Below are positions 1-8,275 of a DNA stretch of 27,221 nucleotides, piece after piece (within the stretch, counting starts at the first letter, position 1; the number at the start of each line of letters is the position of its first letter). The stretch is taken from positions 1 to 27,221 of the forward strand of contig JBEHWX010000082.1 in assembly GCA_048498995.1 (NCBI GenBank), given 5' to 3'. The position numbers and the translations under genes were made by a program. The notes under the pieces are model-generated. The model saw nothing but the letters and a program-made list of their open reading frames with translations. It did not search any database and had not been told where the DNA came from. The DNA comes from JBEHWX01 sp048498995 (GTDB taxonomy: Bacteria > Bacteroidota > Ignavibacteria > OLB7).

Positions 1-988
1 GAACGAACTGATACGAACCAACACCACGTATTACTCGAGGCGCGCCGACGTTGCTGGCGCCCCCCACCTCGCCGCGGGAGATCGGGGCGCGGAACAGGTC
101 GTAGCCGCCGAAGCTCTCACGTCCCGAGGAGGAATAATAGAGCCAGCGCCCGTCGGAGCTGACGAAGGGGGTGAGCTCGTCGCAGGGGGTGTTGATGCCG
201 GGGCCGAGATCGACCGGGGCGGACCAGGAGCCGTCGGAGGCGCGGCGCGAGACCCAGATATCGGTGCCGCCGAGCCCTCCGGGACGATCGCTGGCGAAGT
301 AGAGCGCGTCCCCATCCGGCGAGAGCGCCGGCTGCGCGTCCCAGGAGCCGGCCTCGGAGACCGGCATCCGCCGTGGGGATTCGAGCGCGGCATCCCGGTA
401 GCGCGCGGCAAAGATGTCGTAATCGCCGGCGAGCGAGCCGGAGGCGCGGGCGGCCACCAGGAGCGTGTCGCCGCGCGGGGTGGCGGCGCCGCCGCCGATG
501 GAGCCGTCGACGTCGTCGGCCGGGATCTGATCGCCGGCCACGCCGTGATCCGGCGCCGGCAGGCGGAGCTGGCGGATCTCGTCGATACCCGCGGCCGTGC
601 CGCCGGCCGCATCCCGCTGGCGACGGCGGATGGTGACGACCCCCTCGCGCGCGCCGCGACGTCCGCCGAAGCTCACGCCGAGCTCATCGGCTTCGGAATC
701 CATCCCAATCACCCGTGCTATCCGGAGGTACGGGGCGCCGGTGCCGCTCGATGTATCGATGGCCACGCCGCCGGCACGCTCCGGGACGCACAGAGGAACC
801 GGCACGGGACATTCGAGTCGGGGGCGGGGTGGAAGATTGACTTTCGAGACGCAGGCACCGAGGCTCAACGAGACGGCTCCGATGCCGGCGAACAGGACTA
901 GACGGAACTGCACAATCGGGAGATTGAACGATGGAATGCCCGGTCGACGGGGCCGGACGGAGGGGAACATACTAGTTTCACCGCTCAT
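1..988 (-). CDS. PD40-repeat (WD40-like propeller) lipoprotein, partial
   Basis: The frame stays open from an ATG at 988 to the left window edge, so the C-terminus is missing. The start encodes a long N-terminus with a hydrophobic segment and a lipobox-like LGAC (Cys about residue 46; residue 40 if the in-frame ATG at 970 is used). This suggests an outer-membrane lipoprotein. Further on come typical PD40 motifs: SPDGDALYFASDRPGGLGG, TDIWVSRR, then SSDGRWLYYSSSGRESFGG and YDLFRAP. Such beta-propeller repeats are known from TolB-like proteins and from OmpA-family proteins of Bacteroidota, where a peptidoglycan-binding OmpA domain often follows; whether one follows here cannot be seen. No Shine-Dalgarno is evident. 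It is divergent from the MgtC gene. The last dozen codons at the window edge look compositionally different from the rest. The family call is fairly secure; the start is uncertain. Confidence 0.75.
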   Translation of the reverse strand, partial: MSGETSMFPSVRPRRPGIPSFNLPIVQFRLVLFAGIGAVSLSLGACVSKVNLPPRPRLECPVPVPLCVPERAGGVAIDTSSGTGAPYLRIARVIGMDSEADELGVSFGGRRGAREGVVTIRRRQRDAAGGTAAGIDEIRQLRLPAPDHGVAGDQIPADDVDGSIGGGAATPRGDTLLVAARASGSLAGDYDIFAARYRDAALESPRRMPVSEAGSWDAQPALSPDGDALYFASDRPGGLGGTDIWVSRRASDGSWSAPVDLGPGINTPCDELTPFVSSDGRWLYYSSSGRESFGGYDLFRAPISRGEVGGASNVGAPRVIRGVGSYQFV

Positions 989-1351
989 TGTGATGACAGC
1001 ATCGGCCAGGTGCCCCTGACTGGCGAATCGTTGCCGAATGTGACGCGGCCCCGGTTTCAGCCCGATTCCGCGGGGCACGAACACGCGGAACGGCGCCGGC
1101 ACCATCTCCCCGCGTGATCATCCATGCGCGCCATCCGGCCGGCGGCATGTCACCGGAATATCCCGCCCCGCGTATCGCGAGCTCCATCGTGCCGGCGGGT
1201 CCCCCTACCCGCCCTCCCCCTCGGCGGCTTGTTTCCCTCCCCCATCATGATGCGATCCCTTCCGCCTCGCGCGATCCTTCCGGCGCTCGTTCCGGCGCTC
1301 GTTCCGGGCGCGCGGGTTTGCGACGCACCGGCAACGGGCATACATTCCCCC
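989..1351. other. Divergent intergenic region without a supported gene
   Basis: I see no convincing gene in this GC-rich spacer between the divergent PD40 lipoprotein and MgtC genes. A 12-bp direct repeat with unit CGGCGCTCGTTC occurs twice at 1281-1304, followed by a partial third copy. A TTTG at 1317-1320, 20 bp before TACATTCC at 1341, resembles the Bacteroidota promoter pattern but misses its last two bases. Confidence 0.4.
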
Positions 1352-2068
1352 ATGGAGCTCTTCGAAACTCATGATCTCCTGGCGCACCTGGTGCCGGGCC
1401 TGCTGCTGAAGTTCCTGACCGCGGTGCTCTGCGGCGGCTCGATCGGCATGGAGCGGGAGGTCGGCGGCAAGCCGGCCGGCCTGCGGACCTGCATCCTGAT
1501 CTGCGTCGGCGCCACCCTCTTCACGTTCGTCAGCTTCGAGATGGCACGCATCTTCGGCGGCGACGCCACGCGCATCGCCGCGCAGATCGTCACCGGCATC
1601 GGTTTTCTCGGCGCCGGCGCCATCCTCCATCAGCCCGGTGGGGGCATCGGCGGCATGACCACCGCCGCGATGATCTGGCTGCTGGCCGCGCTCGGCATGA
1701 TGATCGGCTCGGGGCTCGTGGTGCTCGCCCTGTCGATCACCGTGGCTACCGTGCTGATGATCCTTCTGCTCAAGAAGGTCGAGGAGCGGGTCCACAAGAA
1801 GGCGGCGCGGGCGTTCAAGTTCCGGCTGCCGAACACGCCGGCCACGCGCCGGACGCTGGCCGAGCTGTCGGAGCTCTACGAGGAGGCGCTGGTGGATTAC
1901 AAGATGGAGCCGGTTCCGGAAAACCCGGAGCAGTTGATCCTCTCCTTCCGCTTCCTCGGCCCGAACGATGTGCGCCGCGAGCTGGTGCGCCATCTGTTCG
2001 AGCTGCCGGAGCTCGAGAAGCTCTACGTGGAACCGGCGCACACGCTCCTTTCCCGCATCACGAGCTGA
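1352..2068 (+). CDS. MgtC/SapB family membrane protein
   Basis: This 238-residue protein matches the MgtC/SapB family. The N-terminal two thirds are hydrophobic with several membrane segments and family hallmarks: CGGSIGMEREVGGKPAGLRT (about residues 29-48), then ICVGATLF, VTGIGFLGAGAILH and GGMTTAAMIWLLAALGM. The last 85 or so residues are hydrophilic and probably form the cytosolic ACT-like domain found in longer family members. MgtC proteins are linked to survival at low magnesium and to regulation of ATP synthase or membrane potential in pathogens; the role of chromosomal copies in environmental bacteria is mostly unknown. The ATG at 1352 is chosen because the family signature starts just after it. 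The open frame extends upstream to 1124, but that part is Pro/Arg-rich and unlike the family. Confidence 0.88.
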   Translation: MELFETHDLLAHLVPGLLLKFLTAVLCGGSIGMEREVGGKPAGLRTCILICVGATLFTFVSFEMARIFGGDATRIAAQIVTGIGFLGAGAILHQPGGGIGGMTTAAMIWLLAALGMMIGSGLVVLALSITVATVLMILLLKKVEERVHKKAARAFKFRLPNTPATRRTLAELSELYEEALVDYKMEPVPENPEQLILSFRFLGPNDVRRELVRHLFELPELEKLYVEPAHTLLSRITS

Positions 2069-2201
2069 TCCGGAATCCCGGGCTATCCCGAGTCCCGGGC
2101 CGATCCGAGATCCCGGGCGATATTTGCGGCCTTCGCGCGCGCGAAGCAACGGCGCGGCAGGTTCGGTACAACGACAGCGACACACGATCCGTGGCAGACC
2201 G

Positions 2202-2993
2202 ATGGCAACGACGATGAACGTGAGGATAGCGACCTGGAACGTCAACGGCATCCGCGCCCGCCAGGAGCAGTTCCTGGAGTGGGTGGAACGGGACACGCCG
2301 GACGTGATCTGCCTGCAGGAGATCAAGGCCGCGCAGACGCAGGTGCCGGAGGCGCTTTCGGAGCTCCCCGGCTACTGGAACTACTGGCATGGCTCCTCCG
2401 GAGGGTATTCCGGCGTGTCGCTCCACATCAGGGAAACGCTCGCCCCGGAGCGCCCCGAGTTCACCCACCCCGATTTCGACATGGAGGCGAGGATCGTGCA
2501 GGCCCGGGTCGGCGATCTGGTGCTCGCGTCGGTCTACATCCCGAACGGCGGCAAGGACTACGACGCCAAGCTCGTCTTCATGCGGGCGATGGGCTCCTAC
2601 GTCGCCGACCTCCACGACGAGGGAGCGCGGCTGATCCTCTGCGGCGACATGAACATCACCCGGACCGACAGGGACATCCATCCGAGCCAGAACAAACCAG
2701 GCATCATCGGCACCCGTCCGGACGAGCGGGAGCTGATGGAGAAGATGATCGGGAAGGATCTGGTGGACGTGGGACGGATGCTCGATCCGGACAACGACCG
2801 GCTGTTCACCTGGTGGCCGTTCTGGCGCGCGGCGAGGGAGCGGAATCTCGGATGGCGTCTCGATTATATCTTTGCATCGAAGCCGCTGGCGCGGCACGCA
2901 ACAGATTGTACCGTCAGGAAGGAAACAGGCACGAGCGACCATGCTCCGGTCGTCGCTACCTTCGACCTCCCGAAGTCGATCTTTGCGAAATGA
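2202..2993 (+). CDS. xth: Exodeoxyribonuclease III / AP endonuclease
   Basis: This 263-residue protein is an ExoIII-type member of the endonuclease/exonuclease/phosphatase fold, acting in base excision repair by cutting DNA at abasic sites and trimming 3' ends. The catalytic motifs are present in order: WNVNGIR (about 12-18), LQEIK with the metal-binding Glu (about 40), VYIPNGG, GDMNI with catalytic Asp and Asn (about 149-151), LDYIF, and the terminal SDHAPV with the Asp-His pair (about 246-247). Length is normal for the family. The start is taken at 2202; the in-frame ATG at 2214 (MNVRIATWNV) is equally plausible and closer to typical family starts. It lies 133 bp after the MgtC gene on the same strand. 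The spacer has three CCCGGG-centred repeats at about 2077-2117 that may fold into a terminator-like structure. Confidence 0.93.
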   Translation: MATTMNVRIATWNVNGIRARQEQFLEWVERDTPDVICLQEIKAAQTQVPEALSELPGYWNYWHGSSGGYSGVSLHIRETLAPERPEFTHPDFDMEARIVQARVGDLVLASVYIPNGGKDYDAKLVFMRAMGSYVADLHDEGARLILCGDMNITRTDRDIHPSQNKPGIIGTRPDERELMEKMIGKDLVDVGRMLDPDNDRLFTWWPFWRAARERNLGWRLDYIFASKPLARHATDCTVRKETGTSDHAPVVATFDLPKSIFAK

Positions 2994-3072
2994 TGAAACA
3001 CCGTCGCGTCGTGGCCGTTAGAGCGGTCTGCAAGGTCGAATATCGAAGAACTTCACGAGACGAGTCAGAACG

Positions 3073-3615
3073 ATGAGCGAGCAGAGCCCACGCAGATACA
3101 GCCAGGAAGAAGTCAACGCGATTCTCCAGCGCGCCCTCGAGCGTCAGGGTCCGGCCGGCGGGCTGACGCACGACGAGCTGATGGAGACGGCCCAGGAGCT
3201 GGGAATCGATCCGAACCAGCTCAGCGCGGCCATCGACGAGCACGCGGCCACCGCCGGCATCGAGCAGGCGCGGGAGACGTGGAAGGCGCGCCGGAAGCAG
3301 AAATTTTTCGAGCACCTGAAGGCCTATATGATCGTCAACGGCTTCCTGGTGCTGATGAACGTGTTCGCCGGCGACGGAGTCAACTGGGCCATCTTCCCGA
3401 TCCTCGGCTGGGGCATCGGCCTTGCCTTCGACGCGGCCGATGCGTTCTACCCGAACGAGAAGAAGGTGGAGCGTGGCGCCCAGCGTCTGCTGGCCCGCCA
3501 GCGTCGCGAGGAGTGGAAGGAGATCGGCCGCTCGTTCAAGCGCTCGTTCAAGGTGGATCACCGTCCGGGCAAGATCGTGATCCAGAAGGGAGACAAGCGG
3601 ATCGAGATCGGCTGA
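3073..3615 (+). CDS. 2TM domain-containing protein
   Basis: This is a 180-residue protein with a soluble N-terminus and a two-helix membrane hairpin. Residues 1-65 include YSQEEVNAILQRALER and DELMETAQELGIDPNQLSAA, a helical segment often seen before the 2TM domain. The hairpin (about 78-125) contains FFEHLKAYMIVNGFLVLMNV and a second helix around IFPILGWGIGLAFDA, with the charged or polar positions typical of the 2TM family. The C-terminus is basic. Function of this family is unknown; in other bacteria the domain occurs beside LytTR regulators or alone. The gene starts 79 bp after exonuclease III and ends just before a heptamer repeat element. The start codon ATG at 3073 has only a weak GACGAG-like site upstream. 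Confidence 0.8.
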   Translation: MSEQSPRRYSQEEVNAILQRALERQGPAGGLTHDELMETAQELGIDPNQLSAAIDEHAATAGIEQARETWKARRKQKFFEHLKAYMIVNGFLVLMNVFAGDGVNWAIFPILGWGIGLAFDAADAFYPNEKKVERGAQRLLARQRREEWKEIGRSFKRSFKVDHRPGKIVIQKGDKRIEIG

Positions 3616-3636
3616 GCCGGCTCGACAACGTGAAGA

Positions 3637-3671
3637 GAATTGAGAATGAAGAATGCTGAATGCATGAAATC
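3637..3671 (+). repeat. Heptamer element, copy A
   Basis: Heptamers GAATTGA, GAATGAA and GAATGCT follow each other without gaps, then GAATGCAT and GAAATC with one extra base. The element starts 21 bp after the stop codon of the 2TM gene. Four more copies occur at 15555, 15661, 16473 (minus) and 24855. Confidence 0.75.
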
Positions 3672-3984
3672 TCGGGCGGGCCCGGATGCCGTGCGCGCGG
3701 CCCTCTCATCCCATCTTCTCGTCACCTCTCGCCATTCATTGCTACTCGCGACTCTCCGTCGCCGTCCCACACCGTCCCTGCCCTCTCAATCGTAGGGGAT
3801 GGGGCTCCGTGGCCACCCCTCGGTCAACCGCCCCTGCCGGAGTCGCCATCGATTCCCGAGCGGCGTCATCCGGCTCTTCCACTGGCCTCCTCCCCCATCG
3901 CATCCGTACGGGCGGCCCCCGTGGCCGCCCCTCAGACCACGCAATGCCTCATTGCCCCGATGGCATCCCCAGGTAGGCGCACGT

Positions 3985-4016
3985 CTTCAGCGTGCGCTGA
4001 AGCGCGTGCTTCAGCG
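3985..4016. repeat. Three-arm alternating hairpin CTTCAGCG/CGCTGAAG/CTTCAGCG
   Basis: CTTCAGCG (3985-3992), CGCTGAAG (3995-4002) and CTTCAGCG (4009-4016) are three 8-base arms. The middle arm can pair with either neighbour, so two hairpins exclude each other. It resembles a REP-like unit or an attenuator-like fold between the 2TM and aldolase genes; which one is not decidable here. Confidence 0.5.
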
Positions 4017-4056
4017 TGCGTTCGCGCCGGATCCTCCGCCGGAACGGCTTCGACAC

Positions 4057-4088
4057 GTTGTCCGATTGGCCGGTGCGGGGTAGATTTG
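4057..4088 (+). promoter_or_regulatory. Putative Bacteroidota-type promoter of fbaB
   Basis: TAGATTTG at 4081-4088 matches the -7 consensus TAnnTTTG exactly. GTTG at 4057-4060, 20 bp upstream, matches three of four bases of the -33 element TTTG. The start codon of fbaB lies about 67 bp downstream. Confidence 0.5.
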
Positions 4089-4155
4089 TAGTCTTGCGCG
4101 CCACCGGCGCCACGAGGATCCGTCAACACGTTCAACTATTCATACAGGCTGGATC

Positions 4156-5214
<1,059 letters not shown>

Positions 5215-5244
5215 GCAGGTCGGAACAATCGAGCTTTATACACG

Positions 5245-5275
5245 CCGGGCGCTCCCAGAATCTGGGAGCGCCCGG
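5245..5275 (+). terminator. Hairpin terminator after fbaB
   Basis: A perfect 14-bp stem (5245-5258 with 5262-5275) closes on a 3-base AAT loop, 31 bp after the fbaB stop codon. It is not followed by a long T tract, only TGGCGTTAT. Part of it is repeated at 6088-6116. Confidence 0.7.
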
Positions 5276-5284
5276 TGGCGTTAT
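5256..5284 (+). repeat. Left copy of 29-bp terminator-derived direct repeat
   Basis: This 29-bp segment covers the loop, right arm and tail of the fbaB terminator. It recurs in the same orientation at 6088-6116 with 25 of 29 bases identical; the differences make the second copy more AT-rich. Confidence 0.6.
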
Positions 5285-5357
5285 GCGCGGAAGAAAACAA
5301 GCCGTGTACATAGCACTCATGGAATGCATGTCACGCCACTTCTTTCCGATAAGTATG

Positions 5358-5903
5358 TCACTTGAAGCACCCGAACAACCATTTGTACACGTCGAGCAGA
5401 TCTTCATCGCTTGCCAAGCGGGCACATTCCTGGGCAGCCCTACACATCACCTCTTCATTTTCATTGTCAGATGTCGGCCGGTCAAATTCCACAAACTGCC
5501 TCTTCACGTGGCGTAAAAATGCGATCAACACATCGAGAAACTTTTCGCCATTATCCGCCAGGCGAAACATCACCTCCCCCGTATCGTCGTGAATCCCGAC
5601 GACGCTTCCATTGAGCGTATCGAATGCCAGCCAGTCCGATCCGATTGTTCCGACGATCAAGAAATCGCCAAACTCAACGGCCTCACCAAGAAACGAGAAC
5701 TGCCCGACCTCAAGTGCACTCGCATCATACTGAAAGACCAGCTCGACGAGCTGATCAGAAAATGGCGCATCACGCCCCACCCAATCCACATGATAGCCTC
5801 TCAAAATAACGGAGACGTCATCACCCACAACGCCCCAGTTCTCGAGCTCAGTCAGAGACGGAGCTAGAGGCAGTAGCTCCTTTACAAAATCGCGGACTTT
5901 CAT
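5358..5903 (-). CDS. SUKH/SMI1-KNR4-like putative immunity protein
   Basis: This 181-residue acidic soluble protein starts at ATG 5903. The middle part, EAVEFGDFLIVGTIGSDWLA followed by FDTLNGSVVGIHDD and a hydrophobic strand-rich stretch, resembles SUKH-superfamily (SMI1/KNR4) proteins. In bacteria these are often immunity proteins against polymorphic toxins such as nucleases. There is no signal peptide or membrane segment, which fits a cytosolic antitoxin-like role. No toxin gene is visible nearby, so if the assignment is right it is an orphan immunity gene. Base composition is much more AT-rich than fbaB, indicating recent transfer. It is transcribed toward fbaB and lies between the two copies of a terminator-derived direct repeat. 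The superfamily call rests on pattern recognition only and is moderately confident; the gene itself is well supported. Confidence 0.65.
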   Translation of the reverse strand: MKVRDFVKELLPLAPSLTELENWGVVGDDVSVILRGYHVDWVGRDAPFSDQLVELVFQYDASALEVGQFSFLGEAVEFGDFLIVGTIGSDWLAFDTLNGSVVGIHDDTGEVMFRLADNGEKFLDVLIAFLRHVKRQFVEFDRPTSDNENEEVMCRAAQECARLASDEDLLDVYKWLFGCFK

Positions 5904-6087
5904 TTTATTTCTTCAAATAAGAACTTGCGCCCCACAACATCAAACACTCCACCAACTAAACATCACAACATACCCCATCCCAGATCGACGTTCCCTACGT
6001 CAAGAAACTATCATATCCATTCCGATCTATTCCTTTGCTGTTTCTCGCAATGAAGTTCCGCCGACACGCACCAGAAGCAAGAGCGAG

Positions 6088-6116
6088 CAGAATCTGAGAG
6101 CGCCTGGTGTTGTTAT
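6088..6116 (+). repeat. Right copy of 29-bp terminator-derived direct repeat
   Basis: This segment matches 5256-5284 with four substitutions. The left arm of the original hairpin is missing here. With the left copy it brackets about 800 bp that contain the SUKH-like gene and an AT-rich spacer (5904-6087) in which I see nothing else. Confidence 0.6.
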
Positions 6117-6186
6117 TTGAAGGCAAGTATGATGTTAGCACCCCTATATGTTGATCCCGGACAGGAGAAGCAGTCGTTCGCTATCT

Positions 6187-6408
6187 CTATTTAAGCCACT
6201 CGACCTGCCATCCGACTTCCTCCAAGAACGGCCCAATATCGTCAACGTTTTCGACCCAGTAGTCGTAGCCGACCCGCGGATCTTCCCGCCAAATCAGGAT
6301 CAAACAATCCAGCGCCCCCTCGGAAACACTCTCAATACGAATAAAAAATCCAGCGCATTCCCCACCGACAATCTTCCCCTCCATTCCAGCCAGATATCTT
6401 ATTGACAC
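6187..6408 (-). CDS. Small acidic hypothetical protein, possible immunity protein
   Basis: This 73-residue frame starts with GTG at 6408, preceded at 5 bp by a good GGAGAG Shine-Dalgarno, which is stronger than most sites in this window. The product is acidic and rich in aromatic residues, with strand-like segments (GFFIRIES, LDCLILIW) and an ending GYDYWVENVDDIGPFLEEVG then WQVEWLK. I do not recognise the family. Its size, acidity, composition and position next to a SUKH-like gene resemble small immunity proteins of polymorphic toxin systems, but this is inference. Its start lies 24 bp from the end of the IS element, so the IS sits immediately upstream and probably separated it from its original promoter. 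Confidence 0.6.
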   Translation of the reverse strand: MSIRYLAGMEGKIVGGECAGFFIRIESVSEGALDCLILIWREDPRVGYDYWVENVDDIGPFLEEVGWQVEWLK

Positions 6409-6431
6409 AACACTCTCCGTTCAAACGTTTA

Positions 6432-7319
6432 AAGCCTGTTATGCACTTTGCCTGAGAATTTCGAGGACGTCGACAAAGCGGCGCATCAGGATCATGACAA
6501 ATGCTAGCAGATGCAGGCCAGCGAGCGTCTGCGGTAATCGCTCATAATCGCGGGCCAGCCGACGGAACCGCGCCATCCATGCGAAGCTCCGCTCGACGGC
6601 CCAACGCCGTGGCAACAGCACGAACCCTCGCTTGGCTTCCGGCAGCTTGACAACCTCCAGCTCGATGCCGTGCGCTTCGGCGGCATCGGCCGCGGCGTCT
6701 CCGGTGTAACCCTGATCGATATAGGCGATCTCGACACTCTCTCCGGCCGCCCGTTGCACTTACTGGGCAAGCTCATCAACCTGCGCTCGATCCTGCTCAT
6801 CAGCCGCGTTCACATGCAGCGCCAGCAGATGTCCCAGCGTGCCAACCGCACTGTGCACCTTCGAGCCCTTGCGACGCTTGGCTCCATCGTAGCCAGCCCG
6901 TGCTCCGCTCTCCGGTGTTGACTGCACGGTGCGACTGTCGAAGATCACAGCCGTGGGCTGCTCGCTTCGGGCATTGGCAATGCGCATGACCGCTCGAAGA
7001 TCATCGACGAGTGTCTGGAACACGCCGGCGGCCAGCCATCGCTGGGTCTGCTGGTAGACAACCGTCCAGGGAGACAGATCGTTGGGCATCATCCGCCAGG
7101 GCGCACCAGCTCTGACGATCCATCGAAGGCTGTTGAAGACCTCGCGTAGAGAGTGTTCTCGTTGCGGAGCATTCTCGGTCATCATCGTGAGGTATGGAGC
7201 AAGCAACGCCCACTCTTCATCGGTGACATTGCTGGGATAGCCGGATCGGATCTTCTTCTCTTTGCGCTGCTTCATGCCCCAAGAGTACGAATTCAGCTCT
7301 TAAAGTGCATAACAGGCTC
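6432..7319 (-). mobile_element. IS5-family insertion sequence (IS427/IS1031-like), 888 bp
   Basis: The element carries one transposase on the minus strand and has terminal inverted repeats. Left end 6433-6449 and the complement of right end 7302-7318 share the 17 bases AGCCTGTTATGCACTTT; the right end has the additional outermost G of the expected GAG terminus, the left has A. Both ends are flanked by the dinucleotide TA (6430-6431 and 7320-7321), consistent with a 2-bp target duplication as reported for the IS427 group. The transposase has an internal stop, so the copy is probably inactive. Confidence 0.85.
6439..7275 (-). pseudogene. IS5-family DDE transposase with in-frame nonsense codon
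   Basis: A single reading frame of 279 codons runs from ATG 7275 to a stop at 6439, but a TAA at 6760-6762 splits it into 171 and 106 residues without any frame change. The flanking residues (DELAQ, stop, VQRAAGE) suggest that a Gln codon CAA or CAG mutated. The N-terminal part has YPSNVTDEEWALLAPYL, FNSLRWIVRAGAPWRMMPND, IFDSRTVQSTPESGARAGYD with the first catalytic Asp, and GSKVH. The C-terminal part has AYIDQGYTGD with the second Asp, KRGFVLLPRRWAVERSFAW with the catalytic Glu, and RFRRLARDYERL. All DDE residues therefore survive, and only readthrough would give a complete enzyme. No slippery sequence for programmed frameshifting is needed, because both halves are in the same frame. Confidence 0.88.
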
Positions 7320-7321
7320 TA

Positions 7322-7570
7322 GGGTAAGAAGATGCCATGCTCGACTCAGATCTGGAAGTAGCGATGCTCCGAGGATCCGGAGCCATAGCAGGTTGGTACA
7401 GCCTTCCACCGGCAACCGGTACGAAGGATGTAGATAATGCCACTGAGCACGTGCCGATATTTCGGACGTGGACATCCTGGGCGGTGGCACGACTTCTGAG
7501 CTGGCAACAGCCGGCTGTTGCCAGCGGTCATCAGGAATCAGCCGGAGAGTTATCAGGGCAAGCTTAGCGC
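7322..7570 (-). pseudogene. Decayed N-terminal fragment of a second IS5-type transposase
   Basis: Reading right to left, one frame gives LIPDDRWQQPA. The match then continues in another frame with LLPAQKSCHRPG, KYRHVLSGIIYILRTGCRWK and AVPTCYGSGSS then HRYFQI. A TGA at 7346-7348 replaces the Trp expected after FQI, and the fragment ends at the IS at 7319. This is the recognisable start of an IS5-family transposase distinct from the one in the adjacent IS. It contains at least one frameshift and one nonsense codon and lacks the catalytic core. The frame switch coincides with a perfect 24-bp palindrome at 7501-7524. The intact IS appears to have landed at or within this older remnant. Confidence 0.7.
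7501..7524. repeat. Perfect 24-bp palindrome
   Basis: The 12 bases CTGGCAACAGCC are directly followed by their reverse complement, giving a perfect inverted repeat with no spacer. It lies within the decayed transposase, where the reading frame changes. Confidence 0.8.
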
Positions 7571-7713
7571 TCACAATGGTAGTCCTCGAGGCACTCCGTA
7601 TGAATGATGAGCTCTCCACCTGTTTTTTACTATCTTCTCCACGCTTTGGAATAGCCTCGCAAAGGCAGAACATTTTAACAAAGGTCTTCTTATAGGCAAC
7701 CACAAAGAGTACT

Positions 7714-8022
7714 CTATTCAAGCAAATTTGCTTTTGCGTGCTCACGAGCAATCTCCAAATAATACATCGAATACAAGTCAAAATGCGATTGCAAGTTTCG
7801 GCCACAAGATGGACAAAAGCCAATCGCGACCTGATACACCAGACAAATAGGCCCCGGCCCAACACCTTTAACTGCAAGCGCAAACCGATCTTCAAGTCCA
7901 GCAGGAACCGAACGGAATTGCAAAAAAGCAACCAGTGAGCCTCGCGAAGAAATTACGATAGACATCCCTCTGCAGCCAGCATTTTCAATCCAATCATGCA
8001 TAGCCGGACAGCACATTGCCAT
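7714..8022 (-). CDS. Small cysteine-motif hypothetical protein
   Basis: This is a 102-residue product from ATG 8022; a GTG at 8028 in the same frame is an alternative. The purine-rich GGGGGGTGAG just upstream of 8022 acts as a plausible ribosome site. The protein begins MAMCCPAMHDWIENAG, has a strand-rich core (GMSIVISSRGSLVAFLQFRS), and contains FCPSCGRNLQSH near residue 70. The CC at the N-terminus plus CPSCG could form one zinc-binding site. I know of no function; similar short proteins with CC and CPxCG motifs exist as hypotheticals. The previous frame on the same strand ends with TGA at 8025-8027, so the two were probably translationally coupled. Composition matches the accessory island. 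Confidence 0.6.
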   Translation of the reverse strand: MAMCCPAMHDWIENAGCRGMSIVISSRGSLVAFLQFRSVPAGLEDRFALAVKGVGPGPICLVYQVAIGFCPSCGRNLQSHFDLYSMYYLEIAREHAKANLLE

Positions 8023-8024
8023 AC

Positions 8025-8275
8025 TCACCCCCCTGACTTAAAGGTCCGATAAAGATATTCATTAACCTCATCGGCGATATCCGAATGAAACCTAACCTCA
8101 GAAGCCACCACCACAGAGTCATAATACGTGGCGGTGAGATACGAAGCCTTCCCTTCGTTTTTCCAACGCAAAAAACATCTTTTGGCATTCCGTACTCCCG
8201 CACAACATTCGCGTCTCTTTCAAGCTTCTCAACACCTTCAAGTTTCTCACCTGTACTAAATTTTTCGCGCCCCAC
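8025..8275 (-). pseudogene. Frameshifted hypothetical gene coupled to the cysteine-motif protein
   Basis: Two frames combine into one plausible protein. Upstream, from a GTG at 8275, the frame gives GREKFSTGEKLEGVEKLERD and NVVREYGMPKDVFCVGK. Then, after a run of five A (minus strand, about position 8160), the sense continues in another frame as NEGKASYLTATYYDSVVVAS and FHSDIADEVNEYLYRTFKSGG, ending at TGA 8025-8027. One missing A in the homopolymer explains the shift; it could be a real mutation or a sequencing error. I do not recognise the family. The true start is uncertain: the frame is open to about 8345, but the extra part is low-complexity. Its stop overlaps the alternative GTG start of the next gene. 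Confidence 0.45.

Larger units (their letters stand above)
3616..4155. other. Intergenic region with repeat, alternating hairpins and fbaB promoter
   Basis: No convincing gene is seen in these 540 bp. It holds a heptamer element (3637-3671), an apparently structureless GC-rich stretch, the CTTCAGCG hairpin set (3985-4016) and a Bacteroidota-type promoter (4057-4088). Overlapping short open frames here are Pro/Arg/Ser-rich in a way expected of non-coding GC-rich DNA. Confidence 0.5.

Noticed and set aside
1317..1351. Promoter giving an almost leaderless MgtC transcript
   Set aside because: The -7 element matches only partly (TACATTCC), and the start codon would lie at the predicted transcription start.
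1205..2326. Long minus-strand open frame of 373 codons opposite the MgtC gene
   Set aside because: It overlaps a recognisable MgtC gene and translates into Arg/His/Asp/Ala-rich sequence without any domain, as expected opposite a GC-rich gene.
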